A stretch of DNA of 64,000 nucleotides from Trichopria drosophilae (lineage: Eukaryota > Arthropoda > Insecta > Hymenoptera > Diapriidae): contig CM059585.1 of the NCBI GenBank assembly GCA_030407085.1, forward strand, positions 13,385,001-13,449,000. The letters run 5' to 3'. The notes beneath the pieces were generated by a model that was not told where the DNA came from, searched no databases, and worked only from the letters and a program-made list of their open reading frames with translations. Shown in pieces: positions 1-12,200 of this stretch; positions within the stretch are counted from its first letter, which is position 1, and every line of letters starts with the position of its first letter. Both the position numbers and the translations under genes were made by a program.

Positions 1-720
1 GCGCCTCCTATATTTTCCTCAGAATACGAAGAGTTTTGAATAAAACAGACATTTGTATTTCCCAGAAACTTTCGAAAACGCGCGCATCAATAAAATGGAA
101 AATTCCGATAACAATGGGAAATTTTCGAAAATTGAATTCGAATTCTCACCTAGAATACGTGTCGTATATTATCTTGGAGCAAAACCCTGGGGTCGTGGTT
201 CAAGTCGTGGATGGGCGTTTGGAGAGAAAACTCCAGCCGTATAACCGTACGTTCAATACTGGCGAAATTATTCCAGTACACTGATTTATGATTATCTCTC
301 ATGACAGAATGCAAAATAGAACGCTAGCATAGCCGAGCATTATTGGCCAAATCCGATTTCGCATGCCGCGAAAATATCAGGGAGATTCGCCTTACTAAGC
401 CGCAAGAGGACTTTCGATTCCGCGGTAACGTGATATTGCATCCTTTGGTACCCCCTAACTTTTTATTTTCAGTTTTAAGCAGATGTGATCGGCGCTTACT
501 GATTAATCCACATGAATTACGCGTATTACCTCCCGTTATTTTTAGGGGTCGTGACTTTCTATACGGAAAAAATGGCTTCTTTGAAAATGGTCAGGGGAAT
601 TTGTAAACAAAAATTAGAATTTTATTGAAAAGAAAATAAAATTTGTGATGTTAATAATTGATTTGATAATCAAAATGTCATCTTTTGATTATGACATTTT
701 TGCCTCGTGGTATTAAAAGT
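1..720. other. Intronic sequence, nothing recognised
   Basis: Mixed composition, with a slightly GC-richer patch at 330-460. Short open frames at 36-284 and 343-606 have no recognisable motif, splice sites or start context. I see no gene here. Confidence 0.5.
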
Positions 721-752
721 ACATTGCGCAAATAGGGAGCAAAATAGATGTT
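720..752 (+). repeat. Fragment of the GGAGCAAAATAG dispersed repeat
   Basis: ATTGCGCAAATAGGGAGC followed by AAAATAGATG matches the left ends of the larger copies at 16047 and 52894 (ATTGTGCAACTAGGGAGC plus AAAATA). Only this end is recognisable. The following sequence to 1138 is AT-rich with nothing else recognised. Confidence 0.5.
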
Positions 753-1138
753 ATATGATTTATAAAAGCCCCTTTTTTTAAATCAATCTAATTCTGACTA
801 AACTACCCAATAAAAATGGTTCAAGAGAATCTATGCAGTTTTTTTGAGTTATTGATTACAAAAATATGATCAAAACTTCTAAACATTCAAAATGGTGGAC
901 AAGTAAAAAATATTTGAATTCTCTGAAAATTTGATATGTTGACCAATTAATTAATATTAATAAATAAAATTCGTCTTATGCTAAACGCAATATGACGTTA
1001 TTTTTAAACATTTTTTTAAATGTTTGTCCATATTTTTAATGGAAATTTTATTTCAATTTTCAATGATAAATGATGGAAAATATCTTACGAAATATTTAAA
1101 TCAATTTTTAATTTCTGAAAATACCTAACAATTTTGAT

Positions 1139-1196
1139 GTACCAGCGCCGGGACTCGAACCCGGACCTTTCATTTACCAGAGGATACGCTACTATT
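1139..1196 (-). repeat. tRNA-like relic (pol III A/B-box sequence)
   Basis: On the minus strand, TAGCGTATCCTCTGG resembles an A box and GGTTCGAGTCC is a perfect B box. The T stem CCGGG/CCCGG around TTCGAGT pairs fully. Only about 20 bases separate the boxes and the acceptor stem does not close, so this is a SINE head or decayed tRNA, not a working tRNA gene. Confidence 0.6.
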
Positions 1197-1470
1197 TATT
1201 TCACAATAAAATGTACGAAATGTTTCCATGATACTTGCAATTTAAGAGTAGTATATTAGGTTTTTTAGAGGTCATTTCTAATGAACAACCCCCCCCCCCC
1301 TTCCGAGGTAAAAGCAACCACCTGCAGAAGGTAAACTTTGAAGTAAACGGTAAGTAGAACCTAACCCCAAATTTTCAGGGAAATTGGTGTTGCTTGAAAG
1401 AATTTCACGGGAAAATGGCCAGTGACTGGACTAATATAAGAAAAAATTGAGGGACGAACTCGAGAGATTT

Positions 1471-1531
1471 GAGATGCTGGGATTTGAACCCGGTACCTTT
1501 GGATTCTCGGTCAATTGTTCCAGAACTATAG
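1471..1531 (-). repeat. tRNA-like relic (pol III B box)
   Basis: On the minus strand GGTTCAAATCC is an exact B box inside ACCGGGTTCAAATCCCAGC; TAGTTCTGGAACAATTG upstream is a plausible degenerate A box. It lies about 275 bases from the relic at 1139 and in the same orientation. A homopolymer of ten or more C (about 1290-1301) lies between them. Confidence 0.5.
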
Positions 1532-1539
1532 AAATTGAT

Positions 1540-2585
1540 GGAAAAACTGCAAATGAAAGTTGTCAAATTCTAATTAGACAAAATCTGATTAGTTCCGAAA
1601 AACATTTTGATACCATGTTTATTGTTGTATAACAAAAAAAAGGAATATAAAAAACATTTCTAGCCAATATAATGCAATTATGATTTAACGAATTGTCCTC
1701 TCAAAATACCTTTCCAATATTATTTATTCATGGCATTGTCATTTTCATTTAAATGGCCCTTTTTCTAACCTCAATTGTACCTTTACTGTAATAATTTGAT
1801 TATTATGTAAAATGTGATTGCTAATAAATATGCAAGCACTAAAATCATTAAATATTGAAATTCTTGCAAAATTAATTCCAATTTGGCATTTCCATAAAAA
1901 ATGCAACATTAAGCAATCTGTATTAACTTTAAATATTATTTGCAGTGTAAAGAAAAATGGTCCTCGTGCACAAGCATGCGAATTAAATTTACGCTTATTG
2001 TAAATCTGTCGAATGTACGCGTCAATATTTGTTGATAACATCAATGCCAAACGGCCGACTCTGCGTTGTGTGCGTCGTGTTTGCCCACTCGTTAGCGCTA
2101 TTCCGGGATAAAGCATTCAGGATTTATGAATTAAAGATAGATTCATATTACTCCTCGTTGATGAATTCGAGTATCTACTCACGGTTAATATTCGTTTATT
2201 CAAAAGGCACCAGATTTGTCGTTCCGGAACACGTAGCGTCGGCTCTAACAGAATGCGTAATAACGGAGTAGAAAACAATTGGAAAGTATTCCGTGCATTT
2301 AAGCAGCGTAAATACGCTCGTAATATATTAATTTTTTTATTTCCTATTTTATTTTGTACTTTTGCATTCTAAATTAACCCATTTTGTATTGAATTGAATT
2401 TGAAGGAGTATTCAAACCTAAATTTGGATATCTCTTCGATTTACCACATCAAATATTTCACCTAATTCTTATAAAAGTTGCGTTTGAAAAATTACTGAAG
2501 GCGCACTTTTTCCAAACAGAAAAATTTTACGGTGTACTCTCTAAATTCTTACGAGTCGGAATTCACTCCCTTATGACGCAAATTC
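1540..2585. other. AT-rich intronic sequence, nothing recognised
   Basis: Overlapping short frames on both strands (1745-2116 minus, 2029-2271 plus) have AT-driven composition and no motif. A slightly GC-richer patch at 2020-2270 has no splice signals I trust. Confidence 0.5.
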
Positions 2586-2589
2586 AATT

Positions 2590-3376
2590 ACTCAGGTCTA
2601 CAAAAAAGAGGGTCTTGGATGTTTTTGGGAAGCTGTGGGTCATTTCCGACGTAATTGTATGCGTAGAATTCAAAATCGTAGTCAGAATTGGTCCATCGCG
2701 TCAGGTTTTTGAGATATTTGAGGTCATGTACTCGAAAAACGCGTTATTTTGGGAGGTTTGAGGTTACGTGCAGGACGCAACAATTTGTTTGGCCTTCTGT
2801 ACTATTTGCATCTTTAAGTACTACTTTTACTATTCAAAAGGAGGTTTTATTCGATCACCTAAGATTTTTTCTTACAAAGTTACGGCCATTTTGAAATTAC
2901 GAGATATATTCCATTAACGTTATCAAAAAAATAGTCACAATATTGAAACGTGATTTTAGTTATCAGTATCCATATTTTATATAGTTGTTTATATTTATAT
3001 AGGTTTCATGACATTGAATTTGACCTTCAGCTTGTTCTCCAATAGCATTTCAAGGTAAATTTGTTTACATGTATATCGTAATTTCAAATTGGCGTATCTT
3101 GGTGAAGAAAAATCGTAATGGAATTCTGCGCATCCCATATTAAAGAAAAAGAGTAGTATCACATGATCCAATGAAAGGAAAAACTCCTAAAAATGTTGTG
3201 TCTCCTGTACATGACCTCCAAAATCGCAAAAAAACGCGCTTTTCGAGTAAATAACCTCAAATATACCAAAATGTTGATGTAATGGGCCACTTCTGACTTC
3301 GGATTCTGATTCTACCCACAAAATTACGTCGGAAATGACACACAGCTTCCCAACAACAAAACCATGTTGACCTGTG
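2590..3376. mobile_element. Foldback element with about 330-base imperfect inverted arms
   Basis: The left arm (2590-2920) and right arm (3060-3376) are imperfect reverse complements. GGGAAGCTGTGGGTCATTTC plus CGACGTAATT on the left matches GGGAAGCTGTGTGTCATTTC plus CGACGTAATT read from the right. The inner ends also match (CCATTTTGAAATTACGA against CCAATTTGAAATTACGA). The loop of about 140 bases is AT-rich. No target duplication was identified and the arms differ at many positions, so the insertion is old. Confidence 0.7.
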
Positions 3377-4255
3377 TTATTTTAAGGGCAGGTTCTCATC
3401 CAGCGACTCAAAATTGGTTTCCTTCATTATATTTTGGTGTTTTATTTAGAATTCACCTGCAGCTACCAATAACAACCAGGATCTCCACTTTTTTGTAAAT
3501 ATGTTTCATAAATACACGACTCTAAAAAGACCCATTTTGTAAATTTAGGAATGTCCACGTGTCATTTTCGAGAGCAACAAATGTGAATAATCCCAAAGAT
3601 GCAATTTCCAAGAAATTCTTCCATGACCGACGCGACATGTGCCAGAAATCACTTCGATGGTCACCGGCGGTTGAAAATGCAAAATACCGTCGAATCACCT
3701 TGCTAACGGGAATGTTGGGGCATTCTTCTCGCGACTATTCCAACGATCATCGACCAGAGTATCTGTCCAAACAACGCCCCCACTAGCGAAAATCACGGAT
3801 TTTCCCCCCAAAACAACGTACCTGGCCGATGTACACAGAACCGCACATGCTCGAGCGACGGACCTATTCGCCTGGAATCCGACTAATCCGGAAGCGAGAG
3901 TCGGAGCTATAGATTCGCAATTCAGCGCGACGATATGCTCCCGACGACGATCGATTTCCTGCAGCTTTACATCCAAAGGAAACAAAAGAGGAGGTTGGAA
4001 GAGGATTGTTAAAAAATTCTGAAAAATATGATCCAAGGGAAAAAATAGAGACCGTGTAGGTTTGGTCACAGCATAACAAGTGGTGAATCTATCCTCGACC
4101 AATCACGATATTCAAGAATTTCTTAAAAAAAGTGTAAAACAGTGGACTCTGTCCTAAGTTCTAAGATCCGCTATGTCGAATGCGGACGATTGCCCCCACT
4201 TCCGTATTTTCACTTCCCTTAATGTCAGTGGTACGTGTATCTCTATCCGAAGCAT
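3377..4255. other. Intronic stretch with GC-richer island 3590-3990
   Basis: The island is open on the minus strand for 135 codons (4102-3695) and contains CAG|GTACGT on the minus strand at 3823/3822, a good donor match. No pyrimidine-tract acceptor or known domain accompanies it. It may be a conserved non-coding element or a non-coding exon. Confidence 0.35.
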
Positions 4256-4276
4256 TTCGAGGTTTCCCGATCCTTG

Positions 4277-4770
4277 ACGAATAATTTAATTTTATTCGGT
4301 ATCCTCATTTCAAACCCCTTTAGGGGTTTTGAGAATATTCGCCATGAGATCGGCAGAATACAGGTTGCTGTGAAGGAGAAAAAGTTGAACGTGGGGAGTC
4401 GTTTCCTCCTTAAATATTCGTTACCGGAAATTTAAATACCTCATGATGGCCCGACCGTATTCGTTAACATTGGAGTTCGACTGTACTTTGTCTGACAGGT
4501 CTGACTTGAAAAGTCTATTTCTACTTATAATGTTGCCCCCACCACATAATTTCGCGACGCTCCCTCATGACGCTCCCTCGCGAAATTATGTGGTGGGAGC
4601 AACATTATAAGTAGAAATCGACTTTTCAAGTCAGACGTGTCAGACAAAATACACTATAGTACAATGTTAACGAATACGGGACAATATGAGCTCATGGCCA
4701 ATATTCTCAAAAAGTCTAAGGGGTTTTGAAGTTAGGGTACCGATGGAAATGAAATTATTCGTTAATGGAA
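4277..4770. mobile_element. Asymmetric foldback element
   Basis: Centred near 4568. The inner arms, CCACCACATAATTTCGCG (4539-4556) and its exact complement (4579-4596), flank a 22-base loop that contains two copies of GACGCTCCCTC. Pairing continues outward through the TCTGACTTGAAAAGTC region and a GTATTCGTTAACATTG block to ACGAATAATTT at both ends. The left arm is about 80-90 bases longer (extra material about 4348-4440), so one arm gained or lost a segment. Confidence 0.75.
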
Positions 4771-4789
4771 TGTTACTTATACCATGCGT

Positions 4790-6345
4790 TTGATAAGTAG
4801 GATCTTTCTGGAACCAATCTAATTACAACCACAAGAAGACGGAGATGATCAATGATAGACAACACGTCTGCACGTGCTAACAGGTAAAGTGATATCCAAC
4901 AGACATGTTGTTTTGTCCATAACCATTTAAAAAACAATTAATCTGACAGGTTTGAACACGAACCCATGACACCAATGACATGAAAATTTCAGGATTGAAA
5001 TCAGGAAGGGATCAATTAATCATCGAAAATCCTTCGTGTTGGACAACTCTTAAAATATGAAGCGTCGATAAACGGCGCCTTTAGAAATCCCTGGTTGTTG
5101 TTGTCGGTGGCAGTTTCCGGTTGACGAGAGGGGTGAGGGCTTCGTCGGCGTCGAAACAATGGCACGGCAACATTATCCCGCCGGTTGACGATTCAGCGGC
5201 TCTTCGAATGGAACCAACAAGCGCGAGCTGCGCGACAAAAGGTACACGGTTAGTTTGCGCGTTCGCAGAATCTTGCGAGCGAGTGCTCAATAATTCGTTC
5301 TGCTTTTTCATGACTTCGTTAATCTTTTGGCAAACGCCGGGAAGCAATTAATTGCGCGAGTGGAACCTGATGCTCCGGCTTTTACATCTAACTCCATCGT
5401 AAAAGTGCCGAAAACAAGCGCGTTCGTTTTCCAGTTAGGTTCACCATTGGAAATGTTGGGGTGCGGTTAGCATCATTGTTTATTGAATCGTGACTGCGCA
5501 GACTTCGGTCCTATTTTAAAAGGATTCCGAGTTATTCAGGCATACTGTGGTCATAATAATGAAGTGTCAATTAGGTCAATGTTATGAACGTAAATTGCTT
5601 CTGCAGCCAAAAAGTATTTCAGGTTATTATATATTTGTAGGTACACGATAGGACTACAACTAAAAGAAAATTTGTAAACAATCCGAAATTGATGTTCCAA
5701 AAGTGAATGTACCACTAATATATCATTATCCGAATGTGTCGTAAGAAATACTTGTGACAGATTCAGAAAGATATATTAGAAAGATATAAAAATAAAATAC
5801 TATAAAATCGTTATAGAAATGGATATATGCATTAAAATGTAATATAACATACCTGGTTCATTTTTGAAAGGCGTTGAAATCCTTCAGGAAATGTTTTTCC
5901 ATTTCTAAGAAAATATCGAAGTTTCCCCAGTATCTCGAAGGAAACATCCAATAAATTTGTTCCTTGTGTCATTTTCGAACTGCATAATGTATGAGCACCG
6001 GGAGGCAGTTACGAGAGACCAAACAGTCGAGAATTCGACATCAGCTGATCTTCAATTGTTCTAGGTCATCGCAATTGTTAGCCTTTCGAAAGCTATTACA
6101 AAGGGAATCACTATAAGGAGAGGCAAAGGCAAAGAAATAATACCCTAGTGGTCCTGTGAGCTGGCACTCGAAAACAATCGTGATCCTCTGACCACGTAAC
6201 GCGCAATCGAGCCAGGGCATACCTGCCCGTGTCACAAAGCGGAATACGGAGTTTCGGTTTCCTTCGTACATTACGATGGAAAAGAAGGAATTTCATCCTT
6301 CGCAGAGGCCGGCCTTTGAGATGAAAGCCGAATCGTTCAGATGTT
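4790..6345. other. Intronic stretch with GC-richer island 5090-5480
   Basis: The island is open on both strands for 76-88 codons (5121-5351 plus, 5347-5081 minus), typical of GC-rich non-coding DNA. The rest is AT-rich. No gene recognised. Confidence 0.4.
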
Positions 6346-6348
6346 GAC

Positions 6349-6410
6349 ATAAAGAGAGAGAACAGGAGTGAGAAAGAAGGGAAAGATGGGAGAAAGAGAG
6401 AGAGAGGGAT
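6349..6410. repeat. (GA)n-rich microsatellite
   Basis: Interrupted GA/AGAA tract, purines on the plus strand. It produces the spurious serine/leucine-rich 149-codon minus-strand frame at 6111-6560. Confidence 0.85.
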
Positions 6411-6899
6411 ACATACAAATGAAAGAGATATAAAGCTAGAGTAACGTAAGGAATGCAGCTTACTCGTGATGATATAGCCCTTAAAAAAGCATATGTTTCC
6501 ATGTGTATCCGAATGAAACACAATATTGAAAATAGAATACATCACAAAATTGATGGCCATAAAACATTTCCATGTAAATAATTATCATGAAATCAGGTTG
6601 TAAATTATATTATTTTGGATGATGATGAAAGGCACTTAATCATTAACAATAACTCTTGTAACTCTGATTTCAGTTTGTAAATGACATCAAGAGAAATTAG
6701 CATGAGGGTGTAATGGTGATTGTGCCAAAAACATGGAATATTGGTTACCAGAATCATTCCACTTTCATCTTCATTAGAAAGCATTGTACCGAGATGAGGA
6801 AGGGAAAAATTCCAGACGTCATTGGAATTAGCACACTAATTCCCATGGGATGTCATGTGTGACATGTCATATGGTCTCAAATGAGTAAAAAAGATACAA
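6411..6899. other. AT-rich intronic sequence, nothing recognised
   Basis: No repeat, frame or splice-like structure stands out here. Confidence 0.5.
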
Positions 6900-7400
6900 G
6901 CTAGATAGGGTCAGGATGGAGCAGTCATGCGGACACCCCCGAGGGTACCGACGTCGCAGGTGTTGCAGGTTCCTCCTGACGCAGTGTTTTCATTAGCCAA
7001 GATAATTCTGTTTACTGGCGAACCGCTCGCAGGGATACGCCACTGTTTCTGCCGACGTGCCATCGCCGGAACACGTGAACCGAGCCCATAGGCTATTCGG
7101 TGCCTTGCAAACCATCGCTGACGAGCGATCTGAATAGTGCACGGATCCGGAGTTTGGTGGGATCCATCTACCTCAGCACTCGCCATAGTTGCCCATAATG
7201 CATCTCGAATCAACTGGTCGCCTACTGGGTCTCCCGGATCACCGACAGCACAACGCTGGCTCCGGTGGGCGCATTCAATTCAATAGCGGACGTTGTGCAG
7301 TCGGTACGCCAGACTGCACACCACAGCTCGACTTTCCAACAGATTTGTGGCTAATTCCCAGCTTTCAGACCCAAACGCGTAGTTAAATTACGGAAGCAGT
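6900..7400. other. GC-rich island with a 100-codon open frame
   Basis: GC content is clearly higher than in the surroundings. The minus strand is open from 7213 to 6911 (Met to stop), with a peptide rich in R, Q and A (for example ALWATMASAEVDG, IARQRWFARHRIAYGLGSR). I do not recognise it and see no clear acceptor or donor. It could be an unrecognised exon, an old retroposed fragment or simply CpG-rich non-coding DNA. Confidence 0.3.
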
Positions 7401-7762
7401 GAACAATTAAACGCCTTGATGATCCATTTTTAACGTGGGTCCACCGGCGGACCGATAGTACACTACTTCTGTTTGGGCGAAATTGTTCGACGCCTGAGTC
7501 TATTGTTTTACGTAACTTGGGCATTGCGACCTACGTACCTAGAAGTGTAAAATAATTTTCCTTTTGTGGATATGACGCGTTTGCACAAAGTGAGCGATTG
7601 TTAAATATCAAGTGTAGTGAAAGTATAACAAGGCAATCGAAACTGAGATACAATCCATTAAGTCCCCAATGTCGTCAATTTTCGATGTACTTTCGAACAG
7701 ATTCTCTTCATACTGTATTTACAAAAAAAAAAACGGAAATAATTAATACAAGAATTTAATAT
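7401..7762. other. Intronic sequence, nothing recognised
   Basis: Moderate composition. On the minus strand CTTCTAG|GTACGTAGG at about 7540 joins an acceptor-like and donor-like sequence but lacks a good pyrimidine tract. Confidence 0.4.
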
Positions 7763-7850
7763 TAAAAAAAAAATTGCTGGAGTACGATTTGAACCATTAT
7801 GAAGTAATTGGTAATTCAGAAACTTAATCATTCGGCTGCAATACTTCTGT
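7763..7850 (-). repeat. tRNA-like relic followed by a T run
   Basis: On the minus strand GGTTCAAATCGTACTCC resembles a B-box/T-arm end and TTGCAGCCGAATGATTAAG a degenerate A-box/D-arm. A T run (7773-7763 on the complement) follows at the distance of a pol III terminator. It is more decayed than the copies at 33661 and 44513. Confidence 0.45.
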
Positions 7851-8902
7851 ATCTTGTAAAAATGAAAAACATTTCACACCAAATATTTTTTACGAATATA
7901 TTCGTAACTTTTATATTTATTATGAAAATGATATATCATTTTGATAAATATTTGACTAAAACGATAAATATTTTACCTACATTGTGCAGTAGCGATAAGA
8001 ATTAAAAGTTCTCAGAATTAATTCAGGCATACACTACGATTTTTCAGGTTTTTTTATGGATATTTTGACAAATTTTTATTTGTATTTTTTTGAAAATTTA
8101 TAAAAATGTGTGAAAAATTCTGAAAAAATTCAAGTATATTCTCCAAAGATTTTCAAGCATTTTACCATCTCAACAGCAATTTTTTCACAAAATGATTTTG
8201 AAGAGAAAAATTTCAAAGTATAAGATTTGAAATTTTCTCTCTGAAAAACTGTTAACTCTTGAATTAAAACATTTTTGTTTAAATTTTCAAATGTCATTCA
8301 GTTGAGAATTTATTTCTCGAAAATTGGCAACTTTTTGAATAACACTAAAAAGAATAAAATGTGCTTAGAATTCATCAATGAATATACTATAATTTTGTTA
8401 ATATTTTTTGTGAAATTTTTTAAATTTTCAAAAAATAAAAATAAAAAGCTTTAAAAATATTAAAGTAAAATTTTCAAAACATTCCAGTGTATTAATAATT
8501 AACTATTCTGAGAATTCTTTACTATTATTAATTTTTCGAAAAATAGTTCTCATATAGTCCTGGAAATTTTAAAAAAATTTGAATTTTTAACGCTATTTCA
8601 AAAAGCGCGATATTAAATTAAATATTAACTAAAATACGAAAATATTTTGGTAAATGAGTCGTGTAAAGCAGGGAAATCTCTTTTAAATAAAAAAAACTGC
8701 CCCTCGATTATATACATTTATATGTATTTCAGGGGTCTTCTCTTTTTGCAATTAATTTCACATATTTGTCATTTATATCACCCAAGCACAGGTTGGTTAT
8801 AATAGTGCTAGAAACATAAAAAATAGAAAAATTGTTGGGCATTTTTAAAATTTTGAAAACATTGGATTCAAAAGAGATAGGTTGCAAAGTATTATTGACA
8901 CC
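7851..8902. other. Very AT-rich intronic sequence
   Basis: Long A and T runs and degenerate AT repeats throughout. No gene recognised. Confidence 0.5.
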
Positions 8903-9297
8903 ACCCTCAAATCAGGTCTTTGAAGTACACTTTTAAAAAATTTTGAAAAAAATTATTTCTTTAATAATTTTTGACGTGTAATTCAGTGGTGCTAGAATAA
9001 AAAGTGTAAGAATTTTCGTTGACCCATAAGTTTCAGTTCCAAACAAAATTTGTGTTTTTTAAATAATGCTACTACATTTTTCTAAATTAATTTAAAAATT
9101 GAAAAAAATTAAGGTGAACCTAAAAACGTATTTTCTAAATAACATCGTATATATTTTTAAAAATTCCATTTTTTTCGAAAACAAAAATTTTGTATGGGTA
9201 AAAAAAAAGCACCACCGAATTCCACGTAAAAAATTGCTAAAGAAATAATTTTTTTCATTTTTCTAAAGGTGTACTTCATAGACCTTTTTTTGAGGGT
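8903..9297. mobile_element. Foldback/MITE-like element with about 120-base arms
   Basis: ACCCTCAAA at 8903 and its complement TTGAGGGT ending near 9297 open two arms that also share GGTCTNTGAAGTACACNTTTA, AAAAATTATTTCTTTA, and ATTCNGTGGTGCT. The 150-base spacer is AT-rich. No clear target-site duplication, so the class is uncertain. Confidence 0.65.
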
Positions 9298-12200
9298 AAT
9301 AATTTGCTTAAGTTTTAAACTAACCTAAAATTTTGTATTATTATTTTCGTGTTTAAATAAATTAACTGAATCGAAGGATTGAAAATCAAATTATGGTTAA
9401 GTTCTAAACATTGCGTAATTTCTTTTTATAAATGTTATATGGTTCGAAATAGTTCATTTGCACGTTATGTAAAACGAAAATAGAAAAATATGTCCAAAAA
9501 TAACAAATTTGACGTAGACTGCACTACACATGTGTGTTTTTCATGGCGAGACATAGAGAAAGTGATTTCCAATGTTTCTGGCGTAGTATGGCTTGAAAGT
9601 AGATATTTAATATAGTTAGGAAGAATATTTTTTAAGATAGCTGATCAATTATTTGACTAAAAATGTCCATTAACATGGCAGAATCAATTTTTTTTTTGTT
9701 GCAAATCTTGCGTTGTACAAATGCCTCCTTACATATAAAGATAAATCATTTCAAGGTATTTTGTGGAATAAGTTATATCTTATAAATCGGAACAGAGAAC
9801 GAATATTGCTTATCAGGACTAATTCATAGGTTAAACATAGTTTCCCCTATGTCCCGCCTTAAAAAACGCATCCCGTATGTGGAAAAATAAAACTGTTCAC
9901 GATACCAATTTTACATAAGTAATTTTGTATTGAAAAGTGTAGTAAATTCCATCATCCTAAGACGGCATCCCTTCCTACTCAATGGTTCAATTAAAAACCT
10001 TTTCTCACCGTTCATTTTTAAGAACATAATTTGGTTTATGTATTTATTAATTTACGGCATTGTTTCATACTTACTATAAAATGGAAAACCTTCACTGAAT
10101 CGTAGTTTGGTGCTTACCTGAAAGAAAGAAAGAAAACTTGTTTTAATGTCGCAGTGATATCGAACATTTCATCAATATTATTCATGAAAGTGGTCTGTGA
10201 TAAGATAAATTTCAGAAAAATCACGAAGTACGTATTACTTTAGATAAAATAATAGAATTATTTGCAATATATTAATATAACCTTATCACATATTAATAAG
10301 TATTTTACGAAATTAAAAACATAAACAAACTATATAGATTACAATTTTTGTCCAGTCTTTTAAAATCAGCATTTTTCTGTTTTTGAGGCCAAAAATATTC
10401 ACCGCAGATCAAATGTTTTTGTGGATGAATTGTAAGCCTTAAAAAAAAGCTTGAAAATGAGCCTTTACTCATTAAAATAACTTAAAAGCTAGTCGAGTTA
10501 CTGCAAAAAAAGTATTTTTTTGTAAACTTCAGTGGCCCGTCACTCACATTCTGAGCCTCAGATCAAAATTCGGTAGAGGATTTTTGTCTTTGAAATATGG
10601 AAAATCACATCCTGAAATATCGTAACCCAGTTCTTGAAAACCCTCTATATATCACTGAACTTTTACTAGAGTTATTTTCGATTATTAACAATTCTGTCAA
10701 TAACAACTAAATAAACGAATTTCCATGTCGTACTAAATGATAATAAAAACTAAACGATTTTTTGAGAATATTAATTATACAATTCATCTTATTAACACTC
10801 TAGAAATGGTATTAAAAAAGACTATCAAAATCGCTTACTAATCTGTTCATTTATTAAAATTCCACAGCAACGTCAAATTATGTTTCAACCTATCCGAATT
10901 CGTATTTTGCGGGGATTAAACAAAAAATGAAAACAAAATGAAGTCGAAAGAAAAAAGAACTTTTAAGCTAAAATGTAATTTTGTGCCCGTGCAGCCAAGT
11001 AAAGTATGAACGAATAATCCTAACGTTAATCGCGTATACAATATATGAAGTTCCGAATGCAGTGTCCTACTTTCAAAGAATAATTGCGTCTGCAACGTTT
11101 GGAATTCGAGATAAAATATTTTAAACGCCAAGCCATGGATAAGTATTTTTCGCGATAGAATACCTCTTTCGAAATGTGACAAATAATTATTAAAATCCAT
11201 TAAATTGCTATCAAATTCCAAGCATGGGCAAGTTCGAAATTATTTAAATAATTTTACGCATTTTAACAATGTGTTCCAAAACAATTAAAAAGTCACGTTG
11301 CGAAACCTTATTTGCAACGTTCGTTGCAGAATTTGTTGTGAGAAAAAAATTTCATAATAAGATATCGCTAAATGCTCTCATCATCACGAATCGCGTTTTA
11401 AATGGAAGATTTCGCAAATACGTCATTCCTATTTTATGTCGAGTAAAATCCCCTTAAACCGAATACATATTTCTGACAGCTCACCATTATAAAGCCGCGC
11501 ACGTAAGAAAGTATTGAATCCTGACAAGGCGGATCAGTATCATAAAACACACAGAATAACGTTTTCTTCGGAAAATAGTCGAAAAAACGAATAGACGGGA
11601 AAACTACGTGGAAACGTTCAGTTCATTTCTTTACCGCAACGGCTTTATGTTTACATTCCAAGAAGCTTCACTTTTCTATGGAAAAACTTTCTTATTTCCA
11701 TACCGTTCTCTCGATTTTCACCGTTTTGTTACTTCTTCAACTTATTGAATGCGCCCATAACAGTTTTAGGAGATTACTGGCAGCAAGGCCAATCAATTGA
11801 TTTTTTGGAGGACCTTGAAAGTGGGTCACGGATCGTAAAGATCGAAAGAATAATATAAAATAAAAACCTATATGAAACACATTTCCAGATTTCGTGATGT
11901 TCAAAAGAAATTCAAATCCTACATATCTGATACATAAAAGTTAGTAAAGCGGAATCGGAACGTCCGAGTTTCGGACCGATGGGGTCGAAGAAGCGGTGGG
12001 AGCTGACACGACGGAATTGCGGAGCCAATCGGATAAGTGCATTCCTATAGAGACGAGATACCTCTTCCAATCAGATACCAATCCTTTGACGTTTCTCATG
12101 TCTTATCGCGCGATCTTGTAACCTCCGCTTTTGCTTCCTCGAACCGATGCGTTGCCGAGACCCCGGGCGTCTTTGCATAAAATGAGAAGGAAAACTCCGG

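Noticed and set aside
3695..4102. 135-codon minus-strand frame as a protein gene
   Set aside because: No recognisable domain, no acceptor, overlapping open frames on the other strand; kept only as a splice-donor observation.
6111..6560. 149-codon minus-strand frame, serine/leucine-rich
   Set aside because: Its middle is the antisense of a (GA)n microsatellite; the rest has no motif.
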